In this document: one piece after another, positions 28,663 through 37,640 of the stretch
Numbering within the stretch: position 1 is the stretch's first letter
Layout of the letters: each line of letters begins with the position of its first letter
NCBI GenBank assembly: GCA_964462595.1
Contig: CAYWXM010000023.1
Span: 93,829 to 157,828, forward strand
DNA length: 64,000 bases
Origin: SURF-21 sp964462595
GTDB lineage: Bacteria; Actinomycetota; Geothermincolia; Geothermincolales; RBG-13-55-18
Direction of reading: 5' to 3'
Position numbers and translations under genes: made by a program
The notes under the pieces: model-generated
What the model saw: the letters and a program-made list of their open reading frames with translations, nothing else
Databases searched by the model: none
What the model was told of the DNA's origin: nothing

Positions 28663-28745
28663 GCTCACTCCCTGTTTGGCCTCAACGAAGCTTTTTTCGA
28701 TGATCTAGACTCCCCGTGCAGAAGATATTTCCTAAGGACATCGTA

Positions 28746-29906
28746 TCAAGTCCCGGACGTGTCAGTACCTGCAATATCCTCATCCGGGGCATCAGCGGTT
28801 TTCATCATGACTTGATTCTCGCCGTCCGTTTCTACAGCCTCATCGCCATCTCCGGCTAAACCCTCCTCATCCTCCAGGCCCTCACGCTGAGTCCCCTCGT
28901 CACCTTCTTCAGCATGCGCCACATATCCTTCCCTCTCGTCCCTTGCCTGGGATTCGCTCTTGATATCTATTCTCCACCCTGTCAACTTCGCCGCCAAGCG
29001 TGCATTCTGCCCTTCCTTGCCTATAGCCAGGGAAAGCTGGCTTTCGGGGACGATCACTTCCGACAACTCCTCGTCTTCATATACGTTGACCTCTTTTACC
29101 TTGGCCGGACTGAGCGCATTTGAAACGTATTCCCTCGGATCCTCTCTCCAGGGGATGATATCGACCTTTTCGCCTTTAAGCTCGTTAACAACCATGCGTA
29201 CCCGCGAACCCCTGGCACCCACACACGCTCCCACCGGATCTATATTGCGGTCGTTTGATACCACCGCGATTTTCGAGCGATGGCCGGGTTCTCTAGCCAC
29301 CGCCTTGATCTCGACGTATCCCTCCGCTATCTCTGGTACTTCCAACTCGAACAGCCGCTTCAGCAATCCAGGATGGGTCCTGGATACGAGGATCTGTGGC
29401 CCCTTGCTCGTCTTCCGGACCTCTACGATATACACTTTTATCCGCATCCCGTGCTTGCACCTCTCCCCCGGCATCTGCTCGGAGACTGGGAGCAGGGCCT
29501 CCACCTTTCCCAGGTCAACAAGGGTATAGCGCTGGTCCGACTGCTGTACTATTCCGGTTACGATATCGCCGGTCTTTTCCCGGTATTCCTCGAACATGAG
29601 GTCTCTCTCGGCTTCTCTGATTCGCTGCAGTATAACCTGTTTGGCTGTTTGGGCGGCGATCCTTCCGAAGTTGCCGGGGGTGACTTCTTCCTCTTTCACC
29701 TCTCCGCTGTCTTCGTCGGCTATTTCCGCGAAAACGTGTATTGACCCCGTTTCCCGGTTCACCTCGACCCGCGCTTCCTCCTCGGTGGAATAATTCTTCT
29801 TGTATGCCGAGAGCAACGCCGCTTCCAGGGCCTGGATGATCGTCTCCGCATCTATGCCCTTTTCGCGCTCGATCTGCCGCAGCGCCTCAAGCCACTCCAC
29901 ATTCAC
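28746..29906 (-). CDS. nusA: Transcription termination/antitermination factor NusA
   Basis: 386 residues. The N-terminal RNA-polymerase-binding domain begins VEWLEALRQIEREKGID. It is followed by an S1 domain (GDIVTGIVQQSDQRYTLVDLG) and two KH domains including DPVGACVGARGSRVRMV and LSLAIGKEGQNARLAAKLTGWRIDI. The last 65 residues are acidic. NusA promotes pausing and hairpin-dependent termination. Because an intrinsic terminator lies in the operon leader (30432-30455), self-regulation is plausible. Only about 80 bases separate it from infB, so no ylxR/rnpM gene is present there. Confidence 0.97.
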   Translation of the reverse strand: MNVEWLEALRQIEREKGIDAETIIQALEAALLSAYKKNYSTEEEARVEVNRETGSIHVFAEIADEDSGEVKEEEVTPGNFGRIAAQTAKQVILQRIREAERDLMFEEYREKTGDIVTGIVQQSDQRYTLVDLGKVEALLPVSEQMPGERCKHGMRIKVYIVEVRKTSKGPQILVSRTHPGLLKRLFELEVPEIAEGYVEIKAVAREPGHRSKIAVVSNDRNIDPVGACVGARGSRVRMVVNELKGEKVDIIPWREDPREYVSNALSPAKVKEVNVYEDEELSEVIVPESQLSLAIGKEGQNARLAAKLTGWRIDIKSESQARDEREGYVAHAEEGDEGTQREGLEDEEGLAGDGDEAVETDGENQVMMKTADAPDEDIAGTDTSGT

Positions 29907-29936
29907 TCGCGTTCCCTCCGTTTCCGCGCGTCACGC

Positions 29937-30413
29937 CTACCAGGGGGCATCGAAATAAAGTTTCGTTTTCTTCAAGGCCTGATAGGGAAAGGACATCTCC
30001 TCGCCATCGACGAAAACCGTAATACCCTCTTCGTCTGCTCCCTTCAGCCTGCCGCGTATTTTCTGCCGGCCCTCGAAAGCCTGACGCAATACTATTTCTA
30101 CCTCCCTGCCCACAAAGGCGTGGAATTCCCTTGGTTTACGCAGCACACGCTGCAGTCCTGGCGATTCGACCTCCAGGTTATAGCTCTCGCTTATCACATC
30201 CTCGACATCGAGGTGGCGGCTTATCTCTTCGCTCATCCCCGCGCAGGTATCCACGTCGATACCCCCCTCCCTGTCGAGGCATACCGTTACCACCAGCCGC
30301 TTACCCCTTCTCTCGACATCAACCGATACAAGGCGCAGCCCCGCATCCGCCACCAGGGGGTCTATCGTTTCCTCCAGAAGGCTTTCAATATCCTTCAATG
30401 GTTGTACGTGCAT
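29937..30413 (-). CDS. rimP: Ribosome maturation factor RimP
   Basis: Assists 30S assembly. The protein shows LLEETIDPLVADAGLRLVSVDVE, the LDREGGIDVDTCAGMSEEISRHLD segment and SYNLEVESPGLQRVLRKPREF, all typical of RimP, and a C-terminal SH3-like barrel. The frame extends to 30446, but those codons lie inside the terminator hairpin of the leader. ATG at 30413 has GAGGCGG a few bases upstream and gives 158 residues. First gene of the rimP-nusA-infB run. Confidence 0.94.
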   Translation of the reverse strand: MHVQPLKDIESLLEETIDPLVADAGLRLVSVDVERRGKRLVVTVCLDREGGIDVDTCAGMSEEISRHLDVEDVISESYNLEVESPGLQRVLRKPREFHAFVGREVEIVLRQAFEGRQKIRGRLKGADEEGITVFVDGEEMSFPYQALKKTKLYFDAPW

Positions 30414-30431
30414 TAACCGCCTCATCATCAA

Positions 30432-30455
30432 ATAAAAAGTGGGCAATCGCCCACT
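30432..30455 (-). terminator. Leader terminator (probable attenuator) upstream of rimP
   Basis: On the minus strand AGTGGGC (30455-30449), loop GATT and GCCCACT (30444-30438) form a seven-base-pair perfect stem followed by TTTTATTT. It lies after the predicted promoter at 30486-30515 and some 20 bases before the rimP start, so it can only act on the operon's own transcripts. No gene ends upstream of it on this strand. Confidence 0.75.
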
Positions 30456-30485
30456 CGGCTCCCTTGTTCGCTCTTATACCTTTGA

Positions 30486-30515
30486 AGTATAGCATATCCC
30501 GCTTTTTCCGGGCAA
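30486..30515 (-). promoter_or_regulatory. Predicted promoter of the rimP-nusA-infB operon
   Basis: On the minus strand TTGCCC (30515-30510), an 18-base spacer and TATACT (30491-30486), the latter preceded by TGC as an extended -10 element. The start of transcription would be about 25 bases before the leader hairpin. Confidence 0.6.
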
Positions 30516-30713
30516 CTTGCGTTTCAAGCATCAAATGGCCTTTTAACAGGTAAAATACAATCTCTTTCCAAGGTTCGCTCGCTCACTATCACTGCTCGCC
30601 CTGCTGGCCGGCGGGCGACCCGGCGTACATGGAATAAGCTATGGCCTCGAGGCTGTGCCACGCATATAATAATTAGCGTTATCCAGACGACAAGGAAAGG
30701 AACGTGGATTCCC

Positions 30714-32792
30714 ATGGACAGGTTCGTGATGGAGAAGATTCGTAACGTTGCCCTATTTGGCCATGGAGATTCCGGCAAGACCTCCCTGGCCGAGGCCATG
30801 CTTTTCAATGCAGGGGTTATAAAGCGCATGGGACGTGTTGACGAGGGCAATACGGCGAGCGATTTTGACCCCGACGAGCAGAAACGCGGCATCTCCGTTA
30901 ACGCGACCCCGCTGGTCATGGAATGGAAGGGTTACAAGATAAATCTCCTGGATACTCCCGGTTTCGCTGACTTCATGGGAGAGGTTACATCAGCTCTCAG
31001 GGTTATAGACGGAGCTGTTTTCGTGATATCGGCAGTCAGCGGAGTCGAGGTGCAGACGGAGCTCATTTGGAAGATGGCGGATTCGTACGGTTACCCCCGC
31101 ATCGTCTTCGTCAACAAGATGGACAGGGAAAACGCAAGCTTCCAGCGCTGCCTCGAGCAATTGCAGCAGCTCTATGGCTCAAGCGTCATCCCCTTCCAGC
31201 TTCCCATCGGCGAGGAGCACGACTTTCGCGGCGTTGTCGATCTCATCACCGCAAAGGCCTATATCTATGAAGAAGACGGCAAGGCACGAGAGTCGGAGGT
31301 CCCGCAGGAGCTTTCGGAGCGCGTTCAGGAAGCACGCGAAAAGATAATCGAGGGGGCTGCCGAGTCCAACGATGAGCTCATGGAAAAATACCTCGAGGAG
31401 GAGGAACTCGATGAGCATGAGGTCTTGTCCGCACTTCTGAGCGGAGTTTCCAAGGGGGTCATCGTGCCCGTTCTATGCGGCAGCGCTACCCATAATATCG
31501 CCATCGATACCCTTGCCAATGCCATCGTCAATTCCCTTCCCTCACCGGCCCGTCTGGAAGAGATCCTGGGGACAAAGAAAGGTAGCGACGATGAGATCTC
31601 GTTTAAGGCAAGCGATGACTCTCCCCTGGCGGCTCTGGTCTTCAGCACCATTTCGGATCCTTATGTGGGAAAACTTACTTACTTCCGCGTGTTTTCGGGC
31701 TCCCTGTCCTCGGACAGCACGGTCTATAATCCCAACCGCGATAAAGAAGAACGCGTGGGGCAGGTGTTCATAATCCGCGGTAAGAACCAGATAGTCGTGC
31801 GTGAGATCCCGGCTGGCGATATGGGGGGGGTAGCCAAGCTCACGGACACCTCTACGGGAGATACCCTTTGCGATAAAGAGAACCCCATCGTGCTCCCGAG
31901 CATCGACTTCCCCGAGCCCATCATGTCACTCGCGGTGGAGCCGAAAACCAAGGGCGACGAGGATAAGCTATCCGTCGCTCTTTCGCGCGTAAGCGAAGAG
32001 GACCCTACTTTCCACGTGCGCAGGGATACTGAGGTCAAGCAGACCATAGTCTCCGGTATGGGCGAGGCGCATCTCGATATCATGATGGAGCGTATGGCGC
32101 GCAAATTCGGCGTGAACGTGAATACCGAACTCCCCCTCGTCCCTTACAAGGAAACCATCCGCAGGAGCGCCAGGGCCGAGGGAAAGCACAAGAAGCAGAC
32201 GGGCGGACATGGCCAGTTCGGTATCGCCTGGGTCGAGCTGGAACCCCGGGAAAAGGGATCGGGGTTCGAATTTGTCGACAAGATCGTTGGTGGCGTCATA
32301 CCCAGGCAATTCATCCCTTCCGTCGAAAAAGGAGTGCGCAAGGCGATGGATGAAGGTATCCTTGCCGGCTTCCCGGTGGTCGATATGCGTGCCACCGTCT
32401 ACGATGGCAAGTACCACCCCGTTGACTCATCGGATATTTCTTTCCAGATAGCCGGTGCCCTGGCGCTGAAGAACGCCATGGACAACGCGGAGCCCTATCT
32501 TCTTGAACCTATAATGAACGTGGAGATAATGGTCCCGGAAGCATACATGGGAGACGTGATCGGCGACTTGAACGCGAAGCGAGGCCGCATACTGGGCATG
32601 GAGTCCGAGGGAGGGCTACAACTCGTGAGGGCTCAGGTTCCCATGTCCGAGATGTTGCGTTATTCCATCGATCTGCGTTCGATCACCGGCGGGAGGGGCA
32701 CTTTCCGTATGAGTTACTCTCATTATGAGGAAGTACCGTCTCATATCGCCTCGAAGATAATAGAGGCAGGGAAGGAAGCCAAGAAGGAATGA
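30714..32792 (+). CDS. Elongation factor G-like translational GTPase (EF-G paralogue)
   Basis: 692 residues with all EF-G domains. The P-loop is GHGDSGKTS rather than the AHIDAGKTT of canonical EF-G; switch II is DTPGFADF and the specificity motif NKMD. Domain IV/V segments such as HKKQTGGHGQFG, GVRKAMDEGILAGFPV and GRILGMES are conserved. This P-loop type marks the divergent EF-G-like group found beside true EF-G in many actinobacteria; its cellular role is not settled. It is divergently oriented from rimP. An ATG five codons later (30729) is an alternative start. Confidence 0.9.
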   Translation: MDRFVMEKIRNVALFGHGDSGKTSLAEAMLFNAGVIKRMGRVDEGNTASDFDPDEQKRGISVNATPLVMEWKGYKINLLDTPGFADFMGEVTSALRVIDGAVFVISAVSGVEVQTELIWKMADSYGYPRIVFVNKMDRENASFQRCLEQLQQLYGSSVIPFQLPIGEEHDFRGVVDLITAKAYIYEEDGKARESEVPQELSERVQEAREKIIEGAAESNDELMEKYLEEEELDEHEVLSALLSGVSKGVIVPVLCGSATHNIAIDTLANAIVNSLPSPARLEEILGTKKGSDDEISFKASDDSPLAALVFSTISDPYVGKLTYFRVFSGSLSSDSTVYNPNRDKEERVGQVFIIRGKNQIVVREIPAGDMGGVAKLTDTSTGDTLCDKENPIVLPSIDFPEPIMSLAVEPKTKGDEDKLSVALSRVSEEDPTFHVRRDTEVKQTIVSGMGEAHLDIMMERMARKFGVNVNTELPLVPYKETIRRSARAEGKHKKQTGGHGQFGIAWVELEPREKGSGFEFVDKIVGGVIPRQFIPSVEKGVRKAMDEGILAGFPVVDMRATVYDGKYHPVDSSDISFQIAGALALKNAMDNAEPYLLEPIMNVEIMVPEAYMGDVIGDLNAKRGRILGMESEGGLQLVRAQVPMSEMLRYSIDLRSITGGRGTFRMSYSHYEEVPSHIASKIIEAGKEAKKE

Positions 32793-33022
32793 GGCCCCGT
32801 CAGAAAACCCCGGTTTTATATGCGCTCTTGCGTTAATCCTTCGCCAGTAACGCAGTTGATCCTGCTGATGACCAGCGTCTGAAACCGCGCGCCCGACAAA
32901 GCCGCTCCGGTTCGGGTTTCTTCGTACGCGAGCATGCCTTCCCGGTCTCTGAAGGAAAACAGCGACCCTTCAACCCCTGGCAGGACACCTCGTTATTGCA
33001 TCGCCCAGGGAAACAGGCCCGC

Positions 33023-33529
33023 CTAATGCTCTCCCGGGAGGAAAGCCCTGAACGCACGCAGCAACCTGTCGTACGTGTCCTCGATGTTCTCGGGCATAAC
33101 CTTAGCGTCGCCTACCACGGTCATGAAATTGCTATCTCCCTTCCAGCGAGGAACTATATGCACGTGAACGTGCCGGTCAAATCCCGCACCCGCCACTTTG
33201 CCCACATTGATTCCCAGGTTAAAACCCTGGGGGCGCATTTCCTCCTTGATGACCCTGACGGCTGTTGTGGCGAGGTTCATCATCTCCAGTATCTCCTCAC
33301 CGTCAAGATCTTCCAGCTCCCCCACGTGGCGGAAAGGGGCTACCATGACATGCCCGGTATTGTATGGATACAGGTTCATGATTATATATGCCGTCTTGCC
33401 GCGATGCAGGATAAGGGAAGCACGGTCGTCGCCGGCGGCGGGCTTGGTACAGAAGATGCATCCCTTTTCTCGTATGCTCTCGATATTACGCACGTATGCG
33501 TTCCTCCAGGGTCTCCAAAGCCTTTCCAT
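33023..33529 (-). CDS. HIT family hydrolase/phosphorylase
   Basis: 168 residues. The catalytic histidine triad is HVHVHIVPRW near residue 120, and NTGHVMVAPFRHV is the usual strand before it. A CIFC motif near residue 25 may bind zinc. Homologues next to thrS in actinobacteria act on diadenosine tetraphosphate or similar adenylated nucleotides. The start lies three bases after the thrS stop, so the two are co-translated. This fits clearance of AppppA made by aminoacyl-tRNA synthetases (inference). Confidence 0.92.
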   Translation of the reverse strand: MERLWRPWRNAYVRNIESIREKGCIFCTKPAAGDDRASLILHRGKTAYIIMNLYPYNTGHVMVAPFRHVGELEDLDGEEILEMMNLATTAVRVIKEEMRPQGFNLGINVGKVAGAGFDRHVHVHIVPRWKGDSNFMTVVGDAKVMPENIEDTYDRLLRAFRAFLPGEH

Positions 33530-33532
33530 GGA

Positions 33533-35452
33533 TTAATCCAGTGCGCTCGACTTGCTTTTATCCGCCACCATCTTCATCACTTTCTCCACGAATTCTTCCA
33601 GGGGCATTCCCCTTCTCTCCAGGCCACTCCTGTCTCGCGCTGAAATAGTCCCGTTTTCCACCTCTTTATCACCTACCACGATGGAGAACGGTACCTTTTG
33701 CATCTGGGCGCGGCGGATTTTCATGTTAACCGTCTGACGGTCGTCGTCAACCTCGACCCTGAGCCCCGCTGCGAGCATGGCTTTTTCTACCTCCCGGGCG
33801 TATTCTATATGCCGATCCGCCACGGGAATCATCACCGCCTGAACCGGGGCCAGCCATAACGGGAACTCGCCGGCATAATGTTCGATCAGGACACCGAAAA
33901 AACGCTCTATGCCTGCCAGGACCACACGGTGGATCATAACCGGACGGTGTGGCTTGTTATCCGCCCCGGCATAAGTGAGGTCGAAACGCTCGGGCAGGTT
34001 GAAGTCAGCCTGAACGGTCGGTCCCTGCCATGACCTGCCGATGGCGTCCTTGAGCTTGATGTCTATCTTGGGCCCGTAGAAAACACCCTCCCCGGGATCC
34101 ACTTCGAAGGGTATTCCCAGATCCTCGAGGGCTTGTCCCAGCACCGCCGTGGCTTTCTCCCATAGTTCGTCGCCTCCGACTGCGTTCTGGGGGCGCGTAC
34201 TCAAGTAGACCTCGAAATCCTCGAATCCGAAAGATCTCAGGGAATAGAAGGCGAACTCCAGGCACTCTCCCACCTGCTCCTCCAGCTGTTCCTCGGTGCA
34301 TATTATATGCGCGTCATCCTGGGTGAAACCCCGCACCCGCAAAAGACCGTGCAATACGCCCGAGCGCTCGTATCTGTACACCGTACCCAACTCGAAATAT
34401 TTAAGCGGCAGATCGCGGTAGCTGCGTGGACGGGTCTTGTATATGAGCAGGTGGCCGGGGCAATTCATGGGCTTGACCACGTATTCCATGCCGTCCTTCT
34501 CGAAGTAGTACATGTTTTCCTTGTAGTAATCCATGTGCCCGGATATGTGCCAGAGTTGCCCCTTGAAGAGATGTGGCGTTACCACCATCTGGTAACCGCG
34601 TTTTCTATGCTCCAGCCTTAAGAAATCCTCAATCACTTCTCTGATCGCGGCACCCTTGGGGTGGTAGAAAACCACCCCCGGACCGGCTTCCTCGTGAAAG
34701 CTGAACAGATCCATCTCTTTCCCGAGCCGCCTGTGATCCCTGCGTTCGGCTTCCTGTAGAAAGGACAGGTAATCCAACATCTCGGATTCTACGTCGAAGG
34801 CCGTGCCGTAAATACGCTGTAACATAGGCCTTTTTTCGTCGCCCCGCCAGTAAGCACCTGCCAGGTTCAGCAGTTTGAAATAACGCAGCCTTCCCGTGGA
34901 GGCTAGATGCGGCCCCCTGCACAGGTCCACAAAATCTCCCTGCCGGTAAACCGATACCTTTTCATCGTCCATGTCCTCCAGGAGTTCCACCTTGTAGTCC
35001 TGCCCGAGGTCGCGGAAGAATGATATAGCCCTGTCACGCTCCCACACCTCTCTGAACAAAGGAAGGTCCCTCTCCACTATCTCCGCCATGCGCGATTCGA
35101 TCAGCGGGAGATCTTCTGGCGACAGGCTCTGCGCCAGGTCAAAATCATAGTAGAACCCCTCATCGATGGCCGGCCCTATCGCATATTTTGTTCCCGGGAA
35201 CAGCTCTAGTACCGCCTGGGCCATGACGTGGGCTGCGGTATGGCGATATACCTGGGATGCTCCCTCGTCCCCCCAAGATACTATCTCGAGCTTTCCCTCC
35301 TCCAGCGGGGCGGTGATGTCAACCAGGCTACCATTAAGCCTTGCCGCGATCGCAGATGCGGCCATCTCCGGGTCGATCTCGCTGATCAGATCCCCGACAC
35401 TTTTCCCCGCTGAGGCCTCAACTTCGGTCGAACCCGCAATGACTACCTTCAA
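33533..35452 (-). CDS. thrS: Threonyl-tRNA synthetase
   Basis: 639 residues, standard size. An N-terminal TGS domain (first 60 residues) is followed by the editing domain with HTAAHVMAQAV and DLCRGPHL, the class II catalytic core with the zinc Cys in MNCPGH, motif 2 RYERSGVLHGLLRVRGFTQDD and motif 3 region MIHRVVLAGIERF, and the anticodon-binding domain. It initiates at TTG behind a strong GGAGGAGG site that overlaps the stop of the zinc-ribbon gene. I see no T-box leader. Confidence 0.97.
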   Translation of the reverse strand: MKVVIAGSTEVEASAGKSVGDLISEIDPEMAASAIAARLNGSLVDITAPLEEGKLEIVSWGDEGASQVYRHTAAHVMAQAVLELFPGTKYAIGPAIDEGFYYDFDLAQSLSPEDLPLIESRMAEIVERDLPLFREVWERDRAISFFRDLGQDYKVELLEDMDDEKVSVYRQGDFVDLCRGPHLASTGRLRYFKLLNLAGAYWRGDEKRPMLQRIYGTAFDVESEMLDYLSFLQEAERRDHRRLGKEMDLFSFHEEAGPGVVFYHPKGAAIREVIEDFLRLEHRKRGYQMVVTPHLFKGQLWHISGHMDYYKENMYYFEKDGMEYVVKPMNCPGHLLIYKTRPRSYRDLPLKYFELGTVYRYERSGVLHGLLRVRGFTQDDAHIICTEEQLEEQVGECLEFAFYSLRSFGFEDFEVYLSTRPQNAVGGDELWEKATAVLGQALEDLGIPFEVDPGEGVFYGPKIDIKLKDAIGRSWQGPTVQADFNLPERFDLTYAGADNKPHRPVMIHRVVLAGIERFFGVLIEHYAGEFPLWLAPVQAVMIPVADRHIEYAREVEKAMLAAGLRVEVDDDRQTVNMKIRRAQMQKVPFSIVVGDKEVENGTISARDRSGLERRGMPLEEFVEKVMKMVADKSKSSALD

Positions 35453-35460
35453 TCCTCCTC

Positions 35461-36036
35461 CTAGCTGCTCCTGAGTATTATCTCCAATTCCAGATCATCG
35501 AGGTGGGTTATAGAACCTTCGCCGATGATCCGGGTGCTGAGCGACAGGTCGCTTCCTTTGTTGCTTAAATCCTCTCCTAAAAACGCCAGTATCTTCATGG
35601 CATAGGTAATTGCCTGGCGCCCATGGGCGTGAACGCGTGGGCACTGACCTTTGCCGAGTTGGTCTTCAAGGCTGCGCATGACCGCCGCCCCGTCCGATTC
35701 AGAGGTTATCGTTATCGCTTCAACCGCCAAGTTCTCATCTTCCTTTTGCCTGGTGGTTCTGGACTCCTCCTCTATCCTCTCGATCTCCTCTTCCGAGACC
35801 ATCAGGGAATCGAGATCCTCGAAGACGAATCCACACCTCAAGCAGAACTGCGAATCAAGTGGGCTCAAGGAATAGCAGCTGGGGCAGCGCAATTTCGCCC
35901 CGCTGTGCTTCTCCTGCATGCGGCTCGCGGCTTCATCCACATCGCTCGACCTCAAGGAGACCTGAAAACGCGTGTAACACAATGAGCAGAACTCGGCATC
36001 GTCCGGGTTCTCAGCATGACATTTAGGACATTTCAT
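35461..36036 (-). CDS. Double zinc-ribbon protein of unknown function
   Basis: 191 residues. Two zinc ribbons are visible: CPKC...CSLC near the N-terminus (residues 3-20) and CPSC...CLRCG at about 51-68. An acidic helical linker follows, then a C-terminal domain of about 80 residues that I do not recognise, containing HAHGRQAITYAMKILAF. It is directly upstream of thrS, its stop overlapping the thrS ribosome site, so the two are probably in one transcript. No function can be assigned. Confidence 0.75.
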   Translation of the reverse strand: MKCPKCHAENPDDAEFCSLCYTRFQVSLRSSDVDEAASRMQEKHSGAKLRCPSCYSLSPLDSQFCLRCGFVFEDLDSLMVSEEEIERIEEESRTTRQKEDENLAVEAITITSESDGAAVMRSLEDQLGKGQCPRVHAHGRQAITYAMKILAFLGEDLSNKGSDLSLSTRIIGEGSITHLDDLELEIILRSS

Positions 36037-36212
36037 GATTACCCCCGGGTATTCCCTTTCAACTCGGAAAGGCCCGGCACCCCGCGAAAGCCTTGGTCCC
36101 GAGAATGCCGTTTCTTTATCACCCTGCTGCCCGCTCTCCTAAGCGGCTTTTACCTTACTTAGCGGATGGTTCACGAGCCGGTTGATTCCATGACTCACCG
36201 TCTGTTGCTTTA

Positions 36213-36287
36213 TGGTGGGCGCGGAGGGGATTGAACCCACGGCCTCTTCCGCGTCAAGGAAGCGCTCTCCCTCTGAGCTACGCGCCC
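36213..36287 (-). tRNA. tRNA-Val (anticodon GAC)
   Basis: Acceptor stem GGGCGCG/CGCGCCC, D-arm GCTC...GAGC, anticodon stem CTTCC/GGAAG with loop TTGACGC, T-loop TTCAATC, and an encoded CCA end. The T-stem GTGGG/CCCTC carries one T-T mismatch, so the fold is slightly imperfect. Confidence 0.9.
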
Positions 36288-36384
36288 ATAACGCTAATAT
36301 TCTCTGCGATTTACGCTCATTTCGCAACAGCGTTCAAAGTATGGTTAAGTTTAAGAGTTCGTGTCTCATGCCGAATTAACCACT

Positions 36385-37437
36385 ATGAGCAGACGAGAGA
36401 ACGTGGACTTATACGATAGCCTGTCGCGTAATCGCAGGCACCTGATATATGCCACCGCGCTACTGATGGCGGTCATCATGACCATTTCCGGTCTCGCGAT
36501 ACTCATCTTGCGCGACGCCTTTGATATAGCCATCAATTTCTGGTTCCTGTGGACCATGTTCTGGCTCCTCTTCGCGGTATATGTCGTGCTACGTTATGCC
36601 CTGGGGGGGATGTGGTTACTCAATGGCGTCAAGACACTTCCTGCCTCAAAGAGAGATATTTGTATCGATGGTTCTGTTATGGCCGCTGCCTTGGCCTCGG
36701 GTATGACAGGCCGAGTCCGCATTTTCGAGATCGAGGATGACGATATCAATGCCTTCTCCCTCTCCCTGCCCGATGCCAGCTTCGCCATCTTCCTGACCGA
36801 GGGAATAGCCTGGAAGGTCGAGGAAAGAGAGCGCGTGGCGATTATCGCCCACGAGATAGCGCATATGCAGGCCGGTGACACGGCTGTTCATACCCTGATA
36901 ATACGAATGGCCGGGCGCAGGTCCCTGAAAAAGATGATAAGAGGCCTTCCGAACAAGGGTTTTGTTTTCGCGAGATACGTATCTACGTCGGTTATCGCTT
37001 TCCTGTTCGCGACGATTGTCTTTATAGAGCTGTTCGGCACCGCCAACGATCCCGGCCTCGGTCTTTCCCCGGCAGCATTCTTCTGGCTTTTCCTGTTATC
37101 GCTCTTCGTCATGCTGATGCTCTTACTTCCCCTGGCAAGCAGAGCCCTGCTGAGATTTTTTCTGGACAGGGACCGGGAATATAACGCTGATATGCATGCC
37201 GTCTTTCTCACCCGCGATCCAGATGCAGTATACAACGCCCTAAGGCTCGCGGCGGAAGACGTGCGCGACGTCATATTCCTGCCCGCGTGCTTTGACGCCC
37301 TGCTGTTCAATCCCGTTGTCGATTATTCCTCCTACAGGCCCTATCGCACCCAACCTACGATGTCGCATCGCATGCAGCGACTGTGTGAAGCCTTTCCCAT
37401 GCTCATTTTGCAGGCTCAATCCAAGAGGCCCCGTTAG
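36385..37437 (+). CDS. M48 family membrane zinc metalloprotease
   Basis: About 350 residues. The zinc motif HEIAH lies in AIIAHEIAHMQAGD (residues near 156-160), with the distal Glu in DREYNAD. Two membrane helices precede it and two follow, as in HtpX/Ste24-like proteases that degrade or clip membrane proteins. A GTG at 36361 is an alternative start; neither has a good ribosome site. The gene sits on the plus strand between tRNA-Val and tRNA-Cys, which run on the minus strand. Confidence 0.88.
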   Translation: MSRRENVDLYDSLSRNRRHLIYATALLMAVIMTISGLAILILRDAFDIAINFWFLWTMFWLLFAVYVVLRYALGGMWLLNGVKTLPASKRDICIDGSVMAAALASGMTGRVRIFEIEDDDINAFSLSLPDASFAIFLTEGIAWKVEERERVAIIAHEIAHMQAGDTAVHTLIIRMAGRRSLKKMIRGLPNKGFVFARYVSTSVIAFLFATIVFIELFGTANDPGLGLSPAAFFWLFLLSLFVMLMLLLPLASRALLRFFLDRDREYNADMHAVFLTRDPDAVYNALRLAAEDVRDVIFLPACFDALLFNPVVDYSSYRPYRTQPTMSHRMQRLCEAFPMLILQAQSKRPR

Positions 37438-37453
37438 AGGGGCCTATATATCC

Positions 37454-37527
37454 TGGAGGCGGCGACCGGATTTGAACCGGTGATCAAGGTTTTGCAGACC
37501 TTTGCCTTACCACTTGGCCACGCCGCC
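37454..37527 (-). tRNA. tRNA-Cys (anticodon GCA)
   Basis: Acceptor GGCGGCG/CGCCGCC, discriminator T and encoded CCA. The anticodon loop CTGCAAA gives GCA. T-arm CCGG-TTCAAAT-CCGG. The normal fold is complete. Confidence 0.96.
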
Positions 37528-37557
37528 ATTTCTAAATGTCCGCATTATCGGCTGCGG

Positions 37558-37586
37558 CAAAAAGGTAGGCGATTTGACGCCTACCT
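37558..37586 (-). terminator. Intrinsic terminator beyond the displaced tRNA-Gly 3' fragment
   Basis: On the minus strand AGGTAGGCG (37586-37578), loop TCAAAT and CGCCTACCT (37571-37563) make a perfect nine-base-pair stem followed by TTTTT. It follows the tRNA-Gly 3' fragment by five bases, so it was probably the original terminator of tRNA-Gly before the island inserted. Confidence 0.85.
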
Positions 37587-37591
37587 GTTAT

Positions 37592-37638
37592 CCTGGAGCG
37601 GAAGACGGGATTCGAACCCGCGACCTTCACCTTGGCAA
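37592..37638. repeat. att-like direct repeat, copy 1 (displaced 3' end of tRNA-Gly)
   Basis: 47 bases matching 40453-40499 with a single T/C difference. It covers the CCA end, acceptor 3' strand, T-arm, variable loop and part of the anticodon arm including GCC, then diverges abruptly. The 5' half of a tRNA is absent here. Confidence 0.9.
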
Positions 37639-37640
37639 TC

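Noticed and set aside
35453..36200. T-box leader for thrS
   Set aside because: The thrS start directly follows the zinc-ribbon gene, leaving no room, and the region upstream of that gene has no specifier-loop or T-box sequence that I can see.
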